Below, piece after piece: positions 1 through 8,280 of a DNA stretch of 64,000 nt. Position 1 is the stretch's first letter, and each line of letters begins with the position of its first letter. Below the pieces are notes generated by a model, which had not been told where the DNA came from, made no database searches, and was given only the letters and a program-made list of their open reading frames with translations. Source of the stretch: Nocardia sp. SYP-A9097. Lineage in GTDB: Bacteria; Actinomycetota; Actinomycetes; Mycobacteriales; Mycobacteriaceae. Where the stretch lies: positions 232,324 to 296,323 of the forward strand of contig NZ_WJIC01000008.1 of assembly GCF_009649815.1 (NCBI RefSeq), in the 5' to 3' direction. A program made the translations under genes and the position numbers.

Positions 1-1
1 G

Positions 2-43
2 GTCCAGCAGGTGTTGGACGACTGGATGGGCGCCGAACACTGA
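2..43 (+). CDS. C-terminal end of an unidentified protein (partial)
   Basis: The second frame reads VQQVLDDWMGAEH and then a TGA stop. The fragment enters from the left edge and looks like natural protein, but it is too short to assign to a family. It is called coding only because the frame is open to the edge and the residue composition is plausible. Confidence 0.4.
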   Translation, partial: VQQVLDDWMGAEH

Positions 44-493
44 GAGACCCCAGTGCCGATCGGGGTGCCGGGTCCTTCCGTGGATGTGAACACGCTCATG
101 CCTCGACGGTCTCAGGAGTACCTCGCCAACTACGCGGAATCAGCAACCCGGGACTGTTCTTCTCCCTGCTTCCTCATACAGGCCATCCTCTGCGGAGGGA
201 GGGCGTGTCAAGGATGGCGAAGCCACCGCGGAGCGGACACCGGCAGGTGGTCCTTGACTCGTTCTCCTGGAGCGAGACAATCAGGCCGCTGAGGAGGCGG
301 GGAGTTGCTTGCGCACCAAGGCTGTTCGGCAATCACCTATCCGGTACGGGCGGGAAGGTGCCCGGTACCGGATAGGTGGTCCCGGCGGATCGAGGGGTGC
401 CGGGGGTCTGTGGTCTGGAGTCGACGCCGTTGGCGACTCACTGTCCGGCATCGTTGCCGGTGACCGAGGAAGGGGGCCGAAGCCCCCAAGTGC
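44..493. other. Non-coding stretch with two stem-loops
   Basis: No convincing gene is visible in these 450 bases. There are two inverted repeats. One pairs GTCAAGGA (207-214) with TCCTTGAC (251-258), reinforced by an inner CCACC/GGTGG pair. The other has arms at 334-347 and 365-378. Small open frames here lack a ribosome-binding site and a natural composition. Confidence 0.5.
334..378. repeat. Perfect 14-bp inverted repeat (hairpin)
   Basis: CACCTATCCGGTAC at 334-347 is the exact reverse complement of GTACCGGATAGGTG at 365-378. The 17-base G/C-rich spacer can extend the pairing. There is no T-tract on either side, so this is not an obvious terminator. It could be a protein-binding or recombination site of the integrated element. 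Confidence 0.6.
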
Positions 494-661
494 TCAGTAC
501 GCCACCGCCTCCAGTGCCTGCTGGCAGTCCCAGTAGGCGTCGAGGCACTCGCGGCACACCGCCTCGTTCTCATCGCCGGGGACGTAGATGGGCAGGGTGT
601 CGGTCGCCGGGTTGGGGCACTGCGGGGTGGTGCACTGGATGGTGAGGGTGGTGGCGGTCAT
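494..661 (-). CDS. Small Cys-rich (putative zinc-ribbon) protein
   Basis: A 55-residue protein of unknown function. Its N-terminal half has a C-x4-C pair (CTTPQC) and its C-terminal half has CREC followed by a further Cys in YWDC. This spacing suggests a small metal-binding fold, though no family was recognised. The start is placed at the ATG at 661 because GGGAAGGAAC sits a few bases upstream. A longer frame reaching 745 runs through the promoter-side sequence that is duplicated in the neighbouring inverted copy. The gene lies between the window edge and an integrase, so it may be cargo of a mobile element. Confidence 0.55.
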   Translation of the reverse strand: MTATTLTIQCTTPQCPNPATDTLPIYVPGDENEAVCRECLDAYWDCQQALEAVAY

Positions 662-783
662 GGTGGGTTCCTTCCCTGGGGTGCTCGATCTGGGCATAGC
701 CCAGACCACCGTGAGGGGGCACGGAAAAGGGTTGGCGAATGCCAATCACGCAGTGACGCAAGCGAAGCGCAGCGCCCTTTGGA

Positions 784-920
784 GTGCCCCCTCACGGCGG
801 TATGCCTTCGGCAGATCGATCGCCCCAGGGAAGGAACCTGGTGACCGCCACTACCGGATTCGGCTGCGGAACCACGAAGTGCCCCAACCCGGCGACCGAC
901 ATCCGGAGGCGACCTGGTGA
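784..920 (+). pseudogene. Inverted, decayed copy of the small Cys-rich gene
   Basis: The plus-strand sequence repeats both the upstream region (CCCCTCACGG, then CCCCAGGGAAGGAACC) and the start of the 494-661 gene in opposite orientation. From the GTG at 841 it reads VTATTGFGCGTTKCPNPATD, against MTATTLTIQCTTPQCPNPATD in the intact copy, and PGDENE is also shared. After that the second Cys pair is lost: VCRECL has become VVWGDQL. The frame stays open to 1089, but the rest has no resemblance to the intact gene, so it is called a degenerate duplicate. Confidence 0.6.
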
Positions 921-1541
921 TGAGAACGAGGTGGTGTGGGGTGACCAGCTGCGTGACTGCGGCAGATGGGTTCTGGGAGGCAAGCGAGCGGAGCTCGTGC
1001 GGCAGCACCGTATGAGAATCGGCGGGATCGCGGACCGGTCGATCGGTGCCCAGAGTGCCGGCCGATTCAGTTCCTGGCTCGTTGTGTGAAGTGCCTCAAT
1101 GGATTCCGGCAGTGCGCTGGCGTGTGTCGCGACGCGCCGACGCGCCGCGGCGACCGCCGTTCAGGGAGCCGCGTCGCGCGGCGTTAGCGTGTCGCGGCGC
1201 GCGCTAGCGCGCCGCTCTTGAACCTATATAGCGAAATTCAGCAACGAGACCCTCGGAGCGAGAGCGAGTCGCAGCTTAGGGACGGCTGTCGTAGGCGAGT
1301 TCAGCCGCATCGGAGCATGATCGGCCAGAGCAGAGCTGCGAACGATGGTTATGGCGTGCGACCAGGCGGTTCATCAGCGTTCCGTCGCGCCGGTCGAACG
1401 CCCGTGCGATTGTAACTCCTTGTGCCACAACAAGATCGGCGACTATCTGTCGGTGCATGGATCTACCGTTGGTCTATCCGAGGTGCCACGACGCAGGGTG
1501 ACGGGGCTCTCGGCGGTTCCGAATAACTAAGGGGGATGGCC
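921..1541. other. Non-coding stretch with G/C-rich palindromes
   Basis: About 600 bases with no supportable gene. Positions 1130-1215 are dense in GCGCG-type inverted repeats, including a 9-bp stem with a 4-base loop (GCGGCGCGC at 1194-1202, GCGCGCCGC at 1207-1215) followed by TCTT. This could end transcripts coming from the left. The promoter of the NERD gene should lie in the right half, but no clear -10/-35 pair was seen. Confidence 0.5.
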
Positions 1542-2624
1542 ATGTTGGTCATCAATGAGCGTACCGACGCACCGAAGACCGAACAGCTTGTGGCCGAGTG
1601 GCTACGAACATGTCATGTTCCGGGTCTGGCCGTCGCGGGTGCCCATATACCTGGCAGACGCCGCGGCGATGCCGGACAGGAGGCCGATTTCATTGTGTTC
1701 ACACCGAATACGGCGGTCTGCATCGAGGTGAAGGGCACGCTGAGCCCGTCCGGTGGGGTGCTGCACTGCCCGGTCAATGGCAGATGGTCGATGACCGGGC
1801 ACGAGGGCGATCCGGTGCACGTCCGTAGCGGCGACGTCAATCCGCTGTATCAGGCGAAGTCGGCCATGTACGCGCTGAAGGCGTTGACCGAGAACGCCAC
1901 CGGCGCTCAGCAATTCGTTTCCGCGCTGGTGGTGATCGTTGCCAGGGGTGGCACCACGGTTGACCTGGACAAGCCGACGAAGCGGATGCTGCCCAAGGGC
2001 GTAGACATCATGCTCGGGAACAAGCCGAACGATCTGTTCACCTGGTTCCAGCGAGGCACCTACCGCAAGCAGATCTGGACCATCAGCAGTGTCCGCGCGA
2101 TGCTGGAACAGCTGGGCGTCAATGACCCTGCGGCAAGTTCCGATGCCCTTGCGCAGGAAGGCTTTTCCGGCGACATCGAAGGTGCGACTCCACGCCAGGC
2201 GACGTCGACATGGATGCCTATCGACACGCGGCAACCCTATACCTCGATAGAGACCCCCTCCCCCGCTCCCGATCCTGTGATACAGCAACCGAGATCGCCG
2301 CGACCGTCGTATCTTCCGGGGATCGCGGTCACACACGGTAGACCTCCGCATACCAAGAAGCGGGTCGTCAAACATCGACGGAGGTCCGCCGGATCACCGC
2401 TTCTGGCCATTGTCGCCTTGGCTGTGATCGGTGGCGGCGCGTGGTACGTGGTCGATTCCAGCTCAGGTCAGCACAATGACCGCGGCACGAGTTCGGTTAC
2501 AAGTTCGGCGCCCGTTGTTCCGAACGAACTCCCCGCGCAAGTGGAAACCACCGAACCATCTGAGATTCCGGCACCTCAGCGGCAAGCACCTCAGGGGTGC
2601 TATCCGTTCCAACCCAATTGCTGA
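1542..2624 (+). CDS. NERD-domain membrane-anchored protein
   Basis: A 360-residue protein. Residues about 10-150 match a NERD (nuclease-related) domain: NERTDAPKTEQ, then QEADF and CIEVKG, which fit the acidic and E-x-K core of that nuclease-like fold. A proline-rich linker follows. A basic stretch (KKRVVKHRRR) then precedes one membrane segment (LLAIVALAVIGGGAWYVV), and a short Ser/Thr/Pro-rich tail ends in Cys. The NERD domain should therefore be cytoplasmic and the tail external. The ATG at 1542 is preferred to the one at 1536 because AGGGGG at 1530-1535 gives normal spacing. It lies just before the integrase remnant and is probably element cargo. Its role is unknown; DNA processing or defence is possible. 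Confidence 0.75.
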   Translation: MLVINERTDAPKTEQLVAEWLRTCHVPGLAVAGAHIPGRRRGDAGQEADFIVFTPNTAVCIEVKGTLSPSGGVLHCPVNGRWSMTGHEGDPVHVRSGDVNPLYQAKSAMYALKALTENATGAQQFVSALVVIVARGGTTVDLDKPTKRMLPKGVDIMLGNKPNDLFTWFQRGTYRKQIWTISSVRAMLEQLGVNDPAASSDALAQEGFSGDIEGATPRQATSTWMPIDTRQPYTSIETPSPAPDPVIQQPRSPRPSYLPGIAVTHGRPPHTKKRVVKHRRRSAGSPLLAIVALAVIGGGAWYVVDSSSGQHNDRGTSSVTSSAPVVPNELPAQVETTEPSEIPAPQRQAPQGCYPFQPNC

Positions 2625-2632
2625 CCGCGGCG

Positions 2633-3636
2633 ATGCTGCGGCACTTGAAGTCTCGAACAGCACCGCTGTCCGATGAGGTGATCAAGGACCGTACAACACT
2701 GGCCGAGCTGTTCCGGGTCTGGCTCGCCACCAAGACCAAGCTCAAGCGGCAGTCACGCGATGTGTATCAGCAGGTGTGGGATCGGCACGGCCGCAAGCAG
2801 ATCGGCGCGCTGCGTATTCGGGAGCTTCCCACCAGTCGAGCTGAACGGCATCTGAGCAAGATCGCCGCGAACTCGGATTCGAACGCGAAGATGTTCCGGG
2901 TGGTGCTGCTGGCATGTTCGCGCTGGCGGTGCGCTATGACGTATTGGCGGTGAATCCGATTCGCGAGACCAGCCGCACGGGCGGCAAGCAATCCGGTGCC
3001 CGTGCCCTCGCTCCCGAGGAATTCGCGATGGTACGCAAGGCGGTTCGCGACTACCGCAGTCGGGATAAGGGTTTCGGGCCTCGCCCGGGCCGACAACTCC
3101 CGGAGTTCGTCGACGTGCTCGTTTCGACAGGGTGCCGGCCGAATGAGGTGCTGTCGCTGCGCTGGTCCGATGTCGATCTGCTGGCCGATCCGCCGACGAT
3201 GACGATCATGGGCACGATGATCGATCACGGCGCGGTCAAAGGTGAAGCGCTGCACCGCCAGGACGAGCGTAAGGGCAATGCGCCCGCGCACACCGTGATC
3301 CTGCCCGCGCTGGCGGTGGAGGCGCTGACGATTCTGTTCGGCAATGCCGCCGGACCGGATAGTCCGGTGTTCACCAACCGCGATGGCGGATGGATGAGCC
3401 TGGCGAATCTGCGTCGGTCCCTACGCGCCGCGCTGCCTGAGAAGTTGGCCTGGGTCACGCCTCGCAGCTTTCGGCCGACTGTCGCGACTGTGGTGCGTGA
3501 CGACTTGGGAGCGGCCGAAGCGCAAGCGCAGTTGTCCCACGCGAAGTTGGCGACGACCGAGCGCCACTATCTCATGCGCCGAACGGTTGGACCGGACGCC
3601 AGGAATGCGCTGGATCGGTTCTCGCAGGGGAAGTAA
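2633..3636 (+). pseudogene. int: Tyrosine recombinase (phage-type integrase), frameshifted
   Basis: The first frame gives a SAM-like core-binding domain up to NAKMFRVVLL. The protein then continues one frame over as MFALAVRYDVLAVNP. A one-base deletion near 2910 restores the usual LLGMFALAVRY reading. The catalytic domain has the first Arg (TGCRPNEVLSLRW), an Arg in the second box, a His (LSHAK) and the Tyr nucleophile (ERHYL). The second box reads TPRSFR where most relatives have TPHSFR, so the catalytic His is replaced as well. The usual N-terminal DNA-binding domain seems shortened. It sits 100 bp from the 3' end of tRNA-Asn, a classic integration site. It could be rescued by recoding, but the lost His argues for decay. 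Confidence 0.8.
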
Positions 3637-3692
3637 TGCATCGTTTGTAGTGGGAAAGTAGTGGGATTCGCGCGAATTGCTCCGACAACGAG

Positions 3693-3730
3693 AAAAGCCC
3701 CTCACCGGCTTACGCTGGTGAGGGGCTTTT
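3693..3730. terminator. Bidirectional rho-independent terminator
   Basis: AAAAGCCCCTCACC (3693-3706) pairs perfectly with GGTGAGGGGCTTTT (3717-3730) around a 10-base loop. The A/T-flanked symmetrical stem serves both the integrase reading right and tRNA-Asn reading left. Confidence 0.9.
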
Positions 3731-3735
3731 CTGGG

Positions 3736-3808
3736 CTCCCCCATCTGGACTCGAACCAGAAACCTGCCGATTAACAGTCGGCTGCTCTGCCAATTGAGCT
3801 ATAGGGGA
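3736..3808 (-). tRNA. tRNA-Asn (anticodon GTT)
   Basis: The reverse strand folds as a complete 73-base tRNA. The acceptor stem pairs TCCCCTA with TGGGGGA, the discriminator is G, the D-arm contains AGCTCAATTGG, the anticodon loop is CTGTTAA, and the T-arm contains GGTTCGAGTCC. CCA is not encoded. The integrase fragment abuts its 3' end, which marks it as the probable attachment site of the element on the left. Confidence 0.95.
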
Positions 3809-3981
3809 TTGTGTCCCGGTCACCCTCTCGGGCGACCGGAGAAAACTTTAGCGCATGGGTTGTTCACTTCCCAAATCGCGCTTCTACCTGGGGACATGCG
3901 GGCGTAGGGGCGGATCGACATGGGGTGGGGGCTTCGGGCAGGATGTACACGCGGAAAGGCCAACGGGAGGAGCTTCTCGAC

Positions 3982-4227
3982 ATGCTGCGGTTGATCATCG
4001 GCGTCGCGGCCGGGTATGTGCTGGGCGCGAAGGCCGGGCGAGCCCGGTATGAGCAGATCAGTAAGACGACCCGTGCCATTAGTGAGAGTCCTGTCACGCG
4101 GAAGCTGGTGCAGGTTTCGCGGCAGCGGCTGTCGGACAAGTTGAGTACCCAGCCGAAGCTGGAACCCATGGAGCCGCTCGATGAGCGGACCACGATTCTC
4201 GTACCGCACGATCAATTGCGGCGGTAG
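3982..4227 (+). CDS. Small membrane protein, Rv2342-like
   Basis: An 81-residue protein opening with a hydrophobic Gly/Ala-rich segment (LIIGVAAGYVLGAKAG), then a basic, helical cytoplasmic part. The start is the ATG at 3982, with GGGAGGAG upstream at good spacing. The longer frame from 3811 runs through the tRNA promoter and is not credible. In M. tuberculosis a gene of this size and type (Rv2342) also lies beside dnaG, so it belongs to the conserved backbone. Function is unknown. The single N-terminal segment resembles YtxH-like envelope proteins, but that is only a resemblance. Confidence 0.75.
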   Translation: MLRLIIGVAAGYVLGAKAGRARYEQISKTTRAISESPVTRKLVQVSRQRLSDKLSTQPKLEPMEPLDERTTILVPHDQLRR

Positions 4228-4361
4228 AGAATTCGGGATGGCGCGACTGCCGCGGGGCGGCAGCGCGCATCCACTATTTCGGATAGAAGACAACTCCGGC
4301 GCGGGCGGGCGGACCTTCGGTCGCCTCGCCTGGGTCGGATTGTCGCGCTTGGCGAAACCCG

Positions 4362-6293
4362 CTAGCGCCCGCCGAAATCCTCGGAATTGCCCATGGCCTG
4401 GGTGAGCAGGCTCTTGCGGTACTGCTCCAGGGCCACCAGGTCACCGAACAGGGCGAAGTACGCCTCGGACTGTTCGGTCGAGGAGATGCGCTGGAGTTTG
4501 GATTTCAGCTCGGCGATCTGACGGCCGACCCAGGACTCCTGGACGCGCGCCAGCACGCCGGTGATCAGACGGGGGATGTCGGCCTCGGATTTCACCGGTA
4601 GCTGCTCTGCGGCTAATTCGGACACCAAAGCGCGCATGGTGAGATCGTCGGTGTTGTCGGCGACGGCCGCGACCCACTCGGCGCCGCCCAAACCCGCTGC
4701 GGTGCCGCCTGCTTCGACGATCGCAGCACGTGTGGCCACATAGGCCGGATGCGTAAAGGCTTCCGGTTCAAGCGAATCGAAGACGGGGCCGGCGAAGGCG
4801 GGGTATTGCAGGGCGGCGGCCAGGGCCTGACGCTGGGGAGCCAGTGCGGGGTCACGCGGGTTCGGGCGGGCTGCGGGCTGATCGGTAACCGCTTGCGACG
4901 CTTCACGTTCCGGAATACCGATGCGGCGCGAGCCACCGGATGCGGGGCCGGTGCGGGCGTTCTTGCGCGCCTCGTCGCCGACGCGGCGCACCACCATCTG
5001 GATGTCGTCCCAGCCCACCCAGCCGGCGAGCTTGGTGGCGTACGCCTTGCGCAGTGCGTTGTCCTTGATCTGCGCGACCACGGGCACGCCGCGCCGCAGC
5101 GCGTCCACCTGACCCTCGGGGGTATCGAGGTTGTGTTCGGCGAGCAGGCCGCGAATCACGAACTCGTACAGCGGGACTCGGCGCGCGACCAGATCGCGAA
5201 CGGAGCCGTCGCCGCTGCGCTGGCGCAGTTCACACGGGTCCATGCCGTCGGGGGCCACGGCGATATAGGTCTGTCCGGCCAGCTTCTGATCGCCGGAGAA
5301 CGCCTTCAGCGCCGCTGCCTGCCCTGCCGCGTCACCGTCGAAGGTGTAGATGATCTCGCCGCGCCAGAAATTGTCGTCCATCAATAGCCTGCGCAGCATG
5401 GCGAGATGTTCGTCACCGAAGGCCGTACCACAGGACGCCACAGCGGTTTTCACGCCGGACAGGTGCATCGCCATTACATCGGTGTAGCCCTCGACGACTA
5501 CCGCCTGATGGCCCTTCGCGATCTCGCGTTTGGCCAGATCCAGGCCGAACAGCACCTGAGACTTCTTGTACAGCACCGTTTCCGGCGTATTGATGTACTT
5601 GGCCGTCATGGTGTCGTCATCGAAGAGGCGACGCGCGCCGAAGCCGATCACATCACCGCCGAGATTGCGGATGGGCCACAGCAGTCGGCGGTTGAAACGG
5701 TCCATCGGACCGCGCTGCCCCTGCTTGGACAGCCCCGCCGCCTCCAGCTCCTTGAACTCGAAACCCTTGCGCAGCAGGTGTTTTGTGAGCGTATCCCAGC
5801 CGCCGGGGGCATAGCCGCAGCCGAACTGGTGCGCGGCCCCGGCATCGAAATTGCGGTCGGTGAGGTAGGTGCGAGCCATCTCGGCCTCGGGTTCACCGAG
5901 CTTGGTCATATAGAACTCGTGCGCGGCCGCATTGGCGGCGACCAGCCGGGAGCGAGTCCCGCGATCGCGCTGCACCGAGGTGCCGCCACCCTCGTAATTG
6001 ATCTTGTAGCCGAGCTGGTCGGCCACCTGCTCGACGGCCTCGACGAACCCGATGTGCTCGATCTTCTGCAGGAAGGCGAAGACGTCACCGCCCTCACCAC
6101 AGCCGAAGCAGTGGAAATGGCCATGATTCGGGCGCACATGGAAGGACGGGGATTTCTCGTCATGGAAGGGACAGAGGCCCTTCATGGAGTCGGCACCGGC
6201 ACGCTTGAGCGCCACGTACTCGCCGACCACATCCTCGATCCGAGCACGTTCACGAATCGCCGCGATATCGCGGTCTGGAAGTCGGCCTGCCAC
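4362..6293 (-). CDS. dnaG: DNA primase DnaG
   Basis: A 643-residue primase that makes RNA primers for replication, working with the DnaB helicase. The N-terminal CHC2 zinc ribbon shows CPFH near residue 41 and CFGC near residue 62. The TOPRIM catalytic core shows VVEGYTDVMAM near residue 267 and TFDGDAAGQ near residue 316. A helicase-binding C-terminal domain follows a disordered linker around residue 440. Length is normal for actinobacteria. It is divergent from bioN with about 100 bp between them, so the two probably share a promoter region. Confidence 0.97.
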   Translation of the reverse strand: MAGRLPDRDIAAIRERARIEDVVGEYVALKRAGADSMKGLCPFHDEKSPSFHVRPNHGHFHCFGCGEGGDVFAFLQKIEHIGFVEAVEQVADQLGYKINYEGGGTSVQRDRGTRSRLVAANAAAHEFYMTKLGEPEAEMARTYLTDRNFDAGAAHQFGCGYAPGGWDTLTKHLLRKGFEFKELEAAGLSKQGQRGPMDRFNRRLLWPIRNLGGDVIGFGARRLFDDDTMTAKYINTPETVLYKKSQVLFGLDLAKREIAKGHQAVVVEGYTDVMAMHLSGVKTAVASCGTAFGDEHLAMLRRLLMDDNFWRGEIIYTFDGDAAGQAAALKAFSGDQKLAGQTYIAVAPDGMDPCELRQRSGDGSVRDLVARRVPLYEFVIRGLLAEHNLDTPEGQVDALRRGVPVVAQIKDNALRKAYATKLAGWVGWDDIQMVVRRVGDEARKNARTGPASGGSRRIGIPEREASQAVTDQPAARPNPRDPALAPQRQALAAALQYPAFAGPVFDSLEPEAFTHPAYVATRAAIVEAGGTAAGLGGAEWVAAVADNTDDLTMRALVSELAAEQLPVKSEADIPRLITGVLARVQESWVGRQIAELKSKLQRISSTEQSEAYFALFGDLVALEQYRKSLLTQAMGNSEDFGGR

Positions 6294-6390
6294 GGAGCGA
6301 GTCTAGCCGCGCGCCACTGGCGCGCGGGACCGGGACGCACGGCTGGACACCGGACCGAATGCCGCGAACCGCGCATGCCAGGATCTATCG

Positions 6391-6981
6391 GTGCTCAGCC
6401 TCTACCACGACGCCCGGACGCCGGTGCATACCGTGCCCGCCGGTCCGAAACTCGTGGTGCTCGCGGCGGCCGGAACCGCACTGTTCTTCGTACCGTCGAT
6501 GCTCTGGCTGGCGGTGGCGCTCGCCGCGGTACTCCTTTTATATGTAGTCGCGCGGATTCCCTGGCGGGCGACCGCAAGGCAGGTGCTGAGCCTCGCCCCG
6601 TTCCTGGCGCTGATCATCCTCGCGCAGGTTCTCTTCACCGGCTGGCAGAGCGCCGTCCTGGTCGGCGAGCGCGTGCTCACCCTGGTGCTACTCGCCAATC
6701 TGGTCACGCTGACCACCCGCACGTCCGCCATGATCGACACCATCGAAAAGGCTTTGCGCCCACTGCGACCCCTCGGCGTGCGCCCCGATCGCGTCGGCCT
6801 GCTGGTCGCCATGACCATTCGCTTCATCCCCGTCATCCGCGAACAGGCCGAGCTGGTGCGCTCCGCCCAGCGCGCCCGCGGTATCGAACGCTCCACGGTA
6901 TTTCTGATCCCGCTGCTGATCCGGACCCTGCGCATGGCCGATCAGGTCGGCGAGGCCCTGGACGCTCGCGGCTTGGACTGA
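6391..6981 (+). CDS. bioN: Biotin ECF transporter, transmembrane subunit (EcfT)
   Basis: A 196-residue membrane protein of the EcfT/CbiQ family. The first half is strongly hydrophobic, with about four membrane segments. The cytoplasmic coupling helices near the C-terminus carry an Ala-Arg-Gly pair of motifs (SAQRARGIE and ALDARGLD) that dock to the ATPase. It couples the ATPase to the substrate-binding protein. The GTG start at 6391 has AGGAT 7 bases upstream. The bioY and bioM genes follow on the same strand, identifying the substrate as biotin by context. Confidence 0.9.
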   Translation: MLSLYHDARTPVHTVPAGPKLVVLAAAGTALFFVPSMLWLAVALAAVLLLYVVARIPWRATARQVLSLAPFLALIILAQVLFTGWQSAVLVGERVLTLVLLANLVTLTTRTSAMIDTIEKALRPLRPLGVRPDRVGLLVAMTIRFIPVIREQAELVRSAQRARGIERSTVFLIPLLIRTLRMADQVGEALDARGLD

Positions 6982-7054
6982 TCCGTGGTTGCCGATCGTG
7001 TGCCGACACCATGCGGCGAACGGACCCGGACCGCGGTCCCCATAGGATGCCCGG

Positions 7055-7603
7055 GTGCGTAGTAGGGATTTGGCGCAGGTAGCGCTGTTCGCGGCAATAA
7101 TGGTGGTGCTCGGGTTCTTCCCGCTCATTCAACTTCCGGGTGCGTTCGCGCCCTTCACCTCGCAAACTTTGGGCGTGATCCTGGCGGGCTCGATTCTCGG
7201 AGCCAAGCGGGGTGCGCTGGCGATTCTGCTCTTCGATGTGCTGGTGCTGATCGGCCTGCCGGTACTGCCGGGCGGGCGCGGTGGACTCTCGGTGATCATG
7301 GGTCCGACAGGTGGATTCGTCATTGCCTACCCGATCGGGGCATTGGTGATCGGCGTGCTCACCGAAAGGCTGTGGCGGCACTACAATCTGCCCGTCGCCC
7401 TGGCGATCAACTTTCTCGGCGGCGCGGTGGTGCTCTACGCGATCGGCATCCCGTGGATGGCCGTCGCCGCGCATATCCCGCTGCACAAGGCGATCGTCAC
7501 CTCGATCGCCTTCATTCCCGGCGATATCGTGAAGACCGTTATCGGCTCACTCGCCGCCATCGCGGTCCGCCGGGCCTATCCGATGATCCCGGCTCGCGCG
7601 TGA
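7055..7603 (+). CDS. bioY: Biotin transporter substrate-binding subunit BioY
   Basis: A 182-residue integral membrane protein with about six hydrophobic segments. Typical BioY motifs are visible: FTSQTLGVILAG near residue 40 and GPTGGFVIAYPIGA near residue 88. It binds biotin in the membrane as the S-component of the ECF transporter. The GTG at 7055 has AGGAT upstream. Its stop overlaps the start of the ATPase gene by four bases (GTGA), so translation is probably coupled. About 70 bp separate it from bioN. Confidence 0.95.
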   Translation: MRSRDLAQVALFAAIMVVLGFFPLIQLPGAFAPFTSQTLGVILAGSILGAKRGALAILLFDVLVLIGLPVLPGGRGGLSVIMGPTGGFVIAYPIGALVIGVLTERLWRHYNLPVALAINFLGGAVVLYAIGIPWMAVAAHIPLHKAIVTSIAFIPGDIVKTVIGSLAAIAVRRAYPMIPARA

Positions 7604-8280
7604 TCGAACTCGAGGGCGTCTCGCACAGCTTCGGCGAGCGCGAGGTACTGACCCGCCTCGATCTGAAACTCACCGAGCGCCGCATTGCCGTGATCGGCTC
7701 GAATGGTTCGGGCAAATCCACCTTCGCGCGACTGCTCAATGGTCTGCAGGTGCCCAGCGCGGGCCAGGTACGGGTGGATGGGCTCGATACCCGCAAGCAG
7801 GGCAGGGCGGTGCGCCGCCGCGTCGGTTTCGTCTTCCAGGACCCGGACGTGCAGATCGTCATGCCGACCGTCGCGGAAGATCTGGCCTTCGGCCTCAAAC
7901 ATCACGGCCTCGCCAAACCCGAAATCGCCGAACGGGTTTCGGAGGTGCTGACCGAATACGGTCTCGCCGAGTTCCGCGACCATCCCGCACATCTGCTCAG
8001 CGGCGGCCAGAAACAGCTGCTTGCCATTGCCGCGGTGCTGTCGGTCCGCCCGGACTACGTCATCTTCGACGAGCCGACCACGCTGCTCGATCTGCGCAAT
8101 AAACGCCGCATAACCCAACTGCTGCACGAACTTCCGCAGCAGATCGTGGTCATCTCACACGACCTCGATCTGCTCGCCGACTTCGATCGGGTGCTGGTCT
8201 TCGACGCGGGCCGCCTACTCGCGGACGGCCCGCCCGCCGAAACCATTCCCCGCTATATCGACCACTGCGCGGCGAGCTAG
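7600..8280 (+). CDS. bioM: Biotin ECF transporter ATPase
   Basis: A 226-residue ABC ATPase that powers biotin uptake with BioN and BioY. The Walker A loop is GSNGSGKST near residue 33, the Q-loop region is FVFQDPDVQ, the signature is LSGGQKQ near residue 136, and Walker B is VIFDEPTT near residue 157. A His switch lies in ISHDLD. The GTG at 7600 overlaps the bioY stop. Earlier in-frame sequence belongs to bioY read out of frame and is excluded. The stop overlaps that of the convergent gene at a shared CTAG. Confidence 0.93.
   Translation: MIELEGVSHSFGEREVLTRLDLKLTERRIAVIGSNGSGKSTFARLLNGLQVPSAGQVRVDGLDTRKQGRAVRRRVGFVFQDPDVQIVMPTVAEDLAFGLKHHGLAKPEIAERVSEVLTEYGLAEFRDHPAHLLSGGQKQLLAIAAVLSVRPDYVIFDEPTTLLDLRNKRRITQLLHELPQQIVVISHDLDLLADFDRVLVFDAGRLLADGPPAETIPRYIDHCAAS

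Noticed and set aside
841..1089. The plus-strand frame after the inverted duplicate, as a functional 82-residue gene
   Set aside because: Only the first 40 residues resemble the intact copy; the second Cys pair is gone and the rest is not protein-like.
5406..7082. A 558-residue plus-strand frame across dnaG and bioN
   Set aside because: It overlaps dnaG in antisense and bioN in another frame; no motifs.
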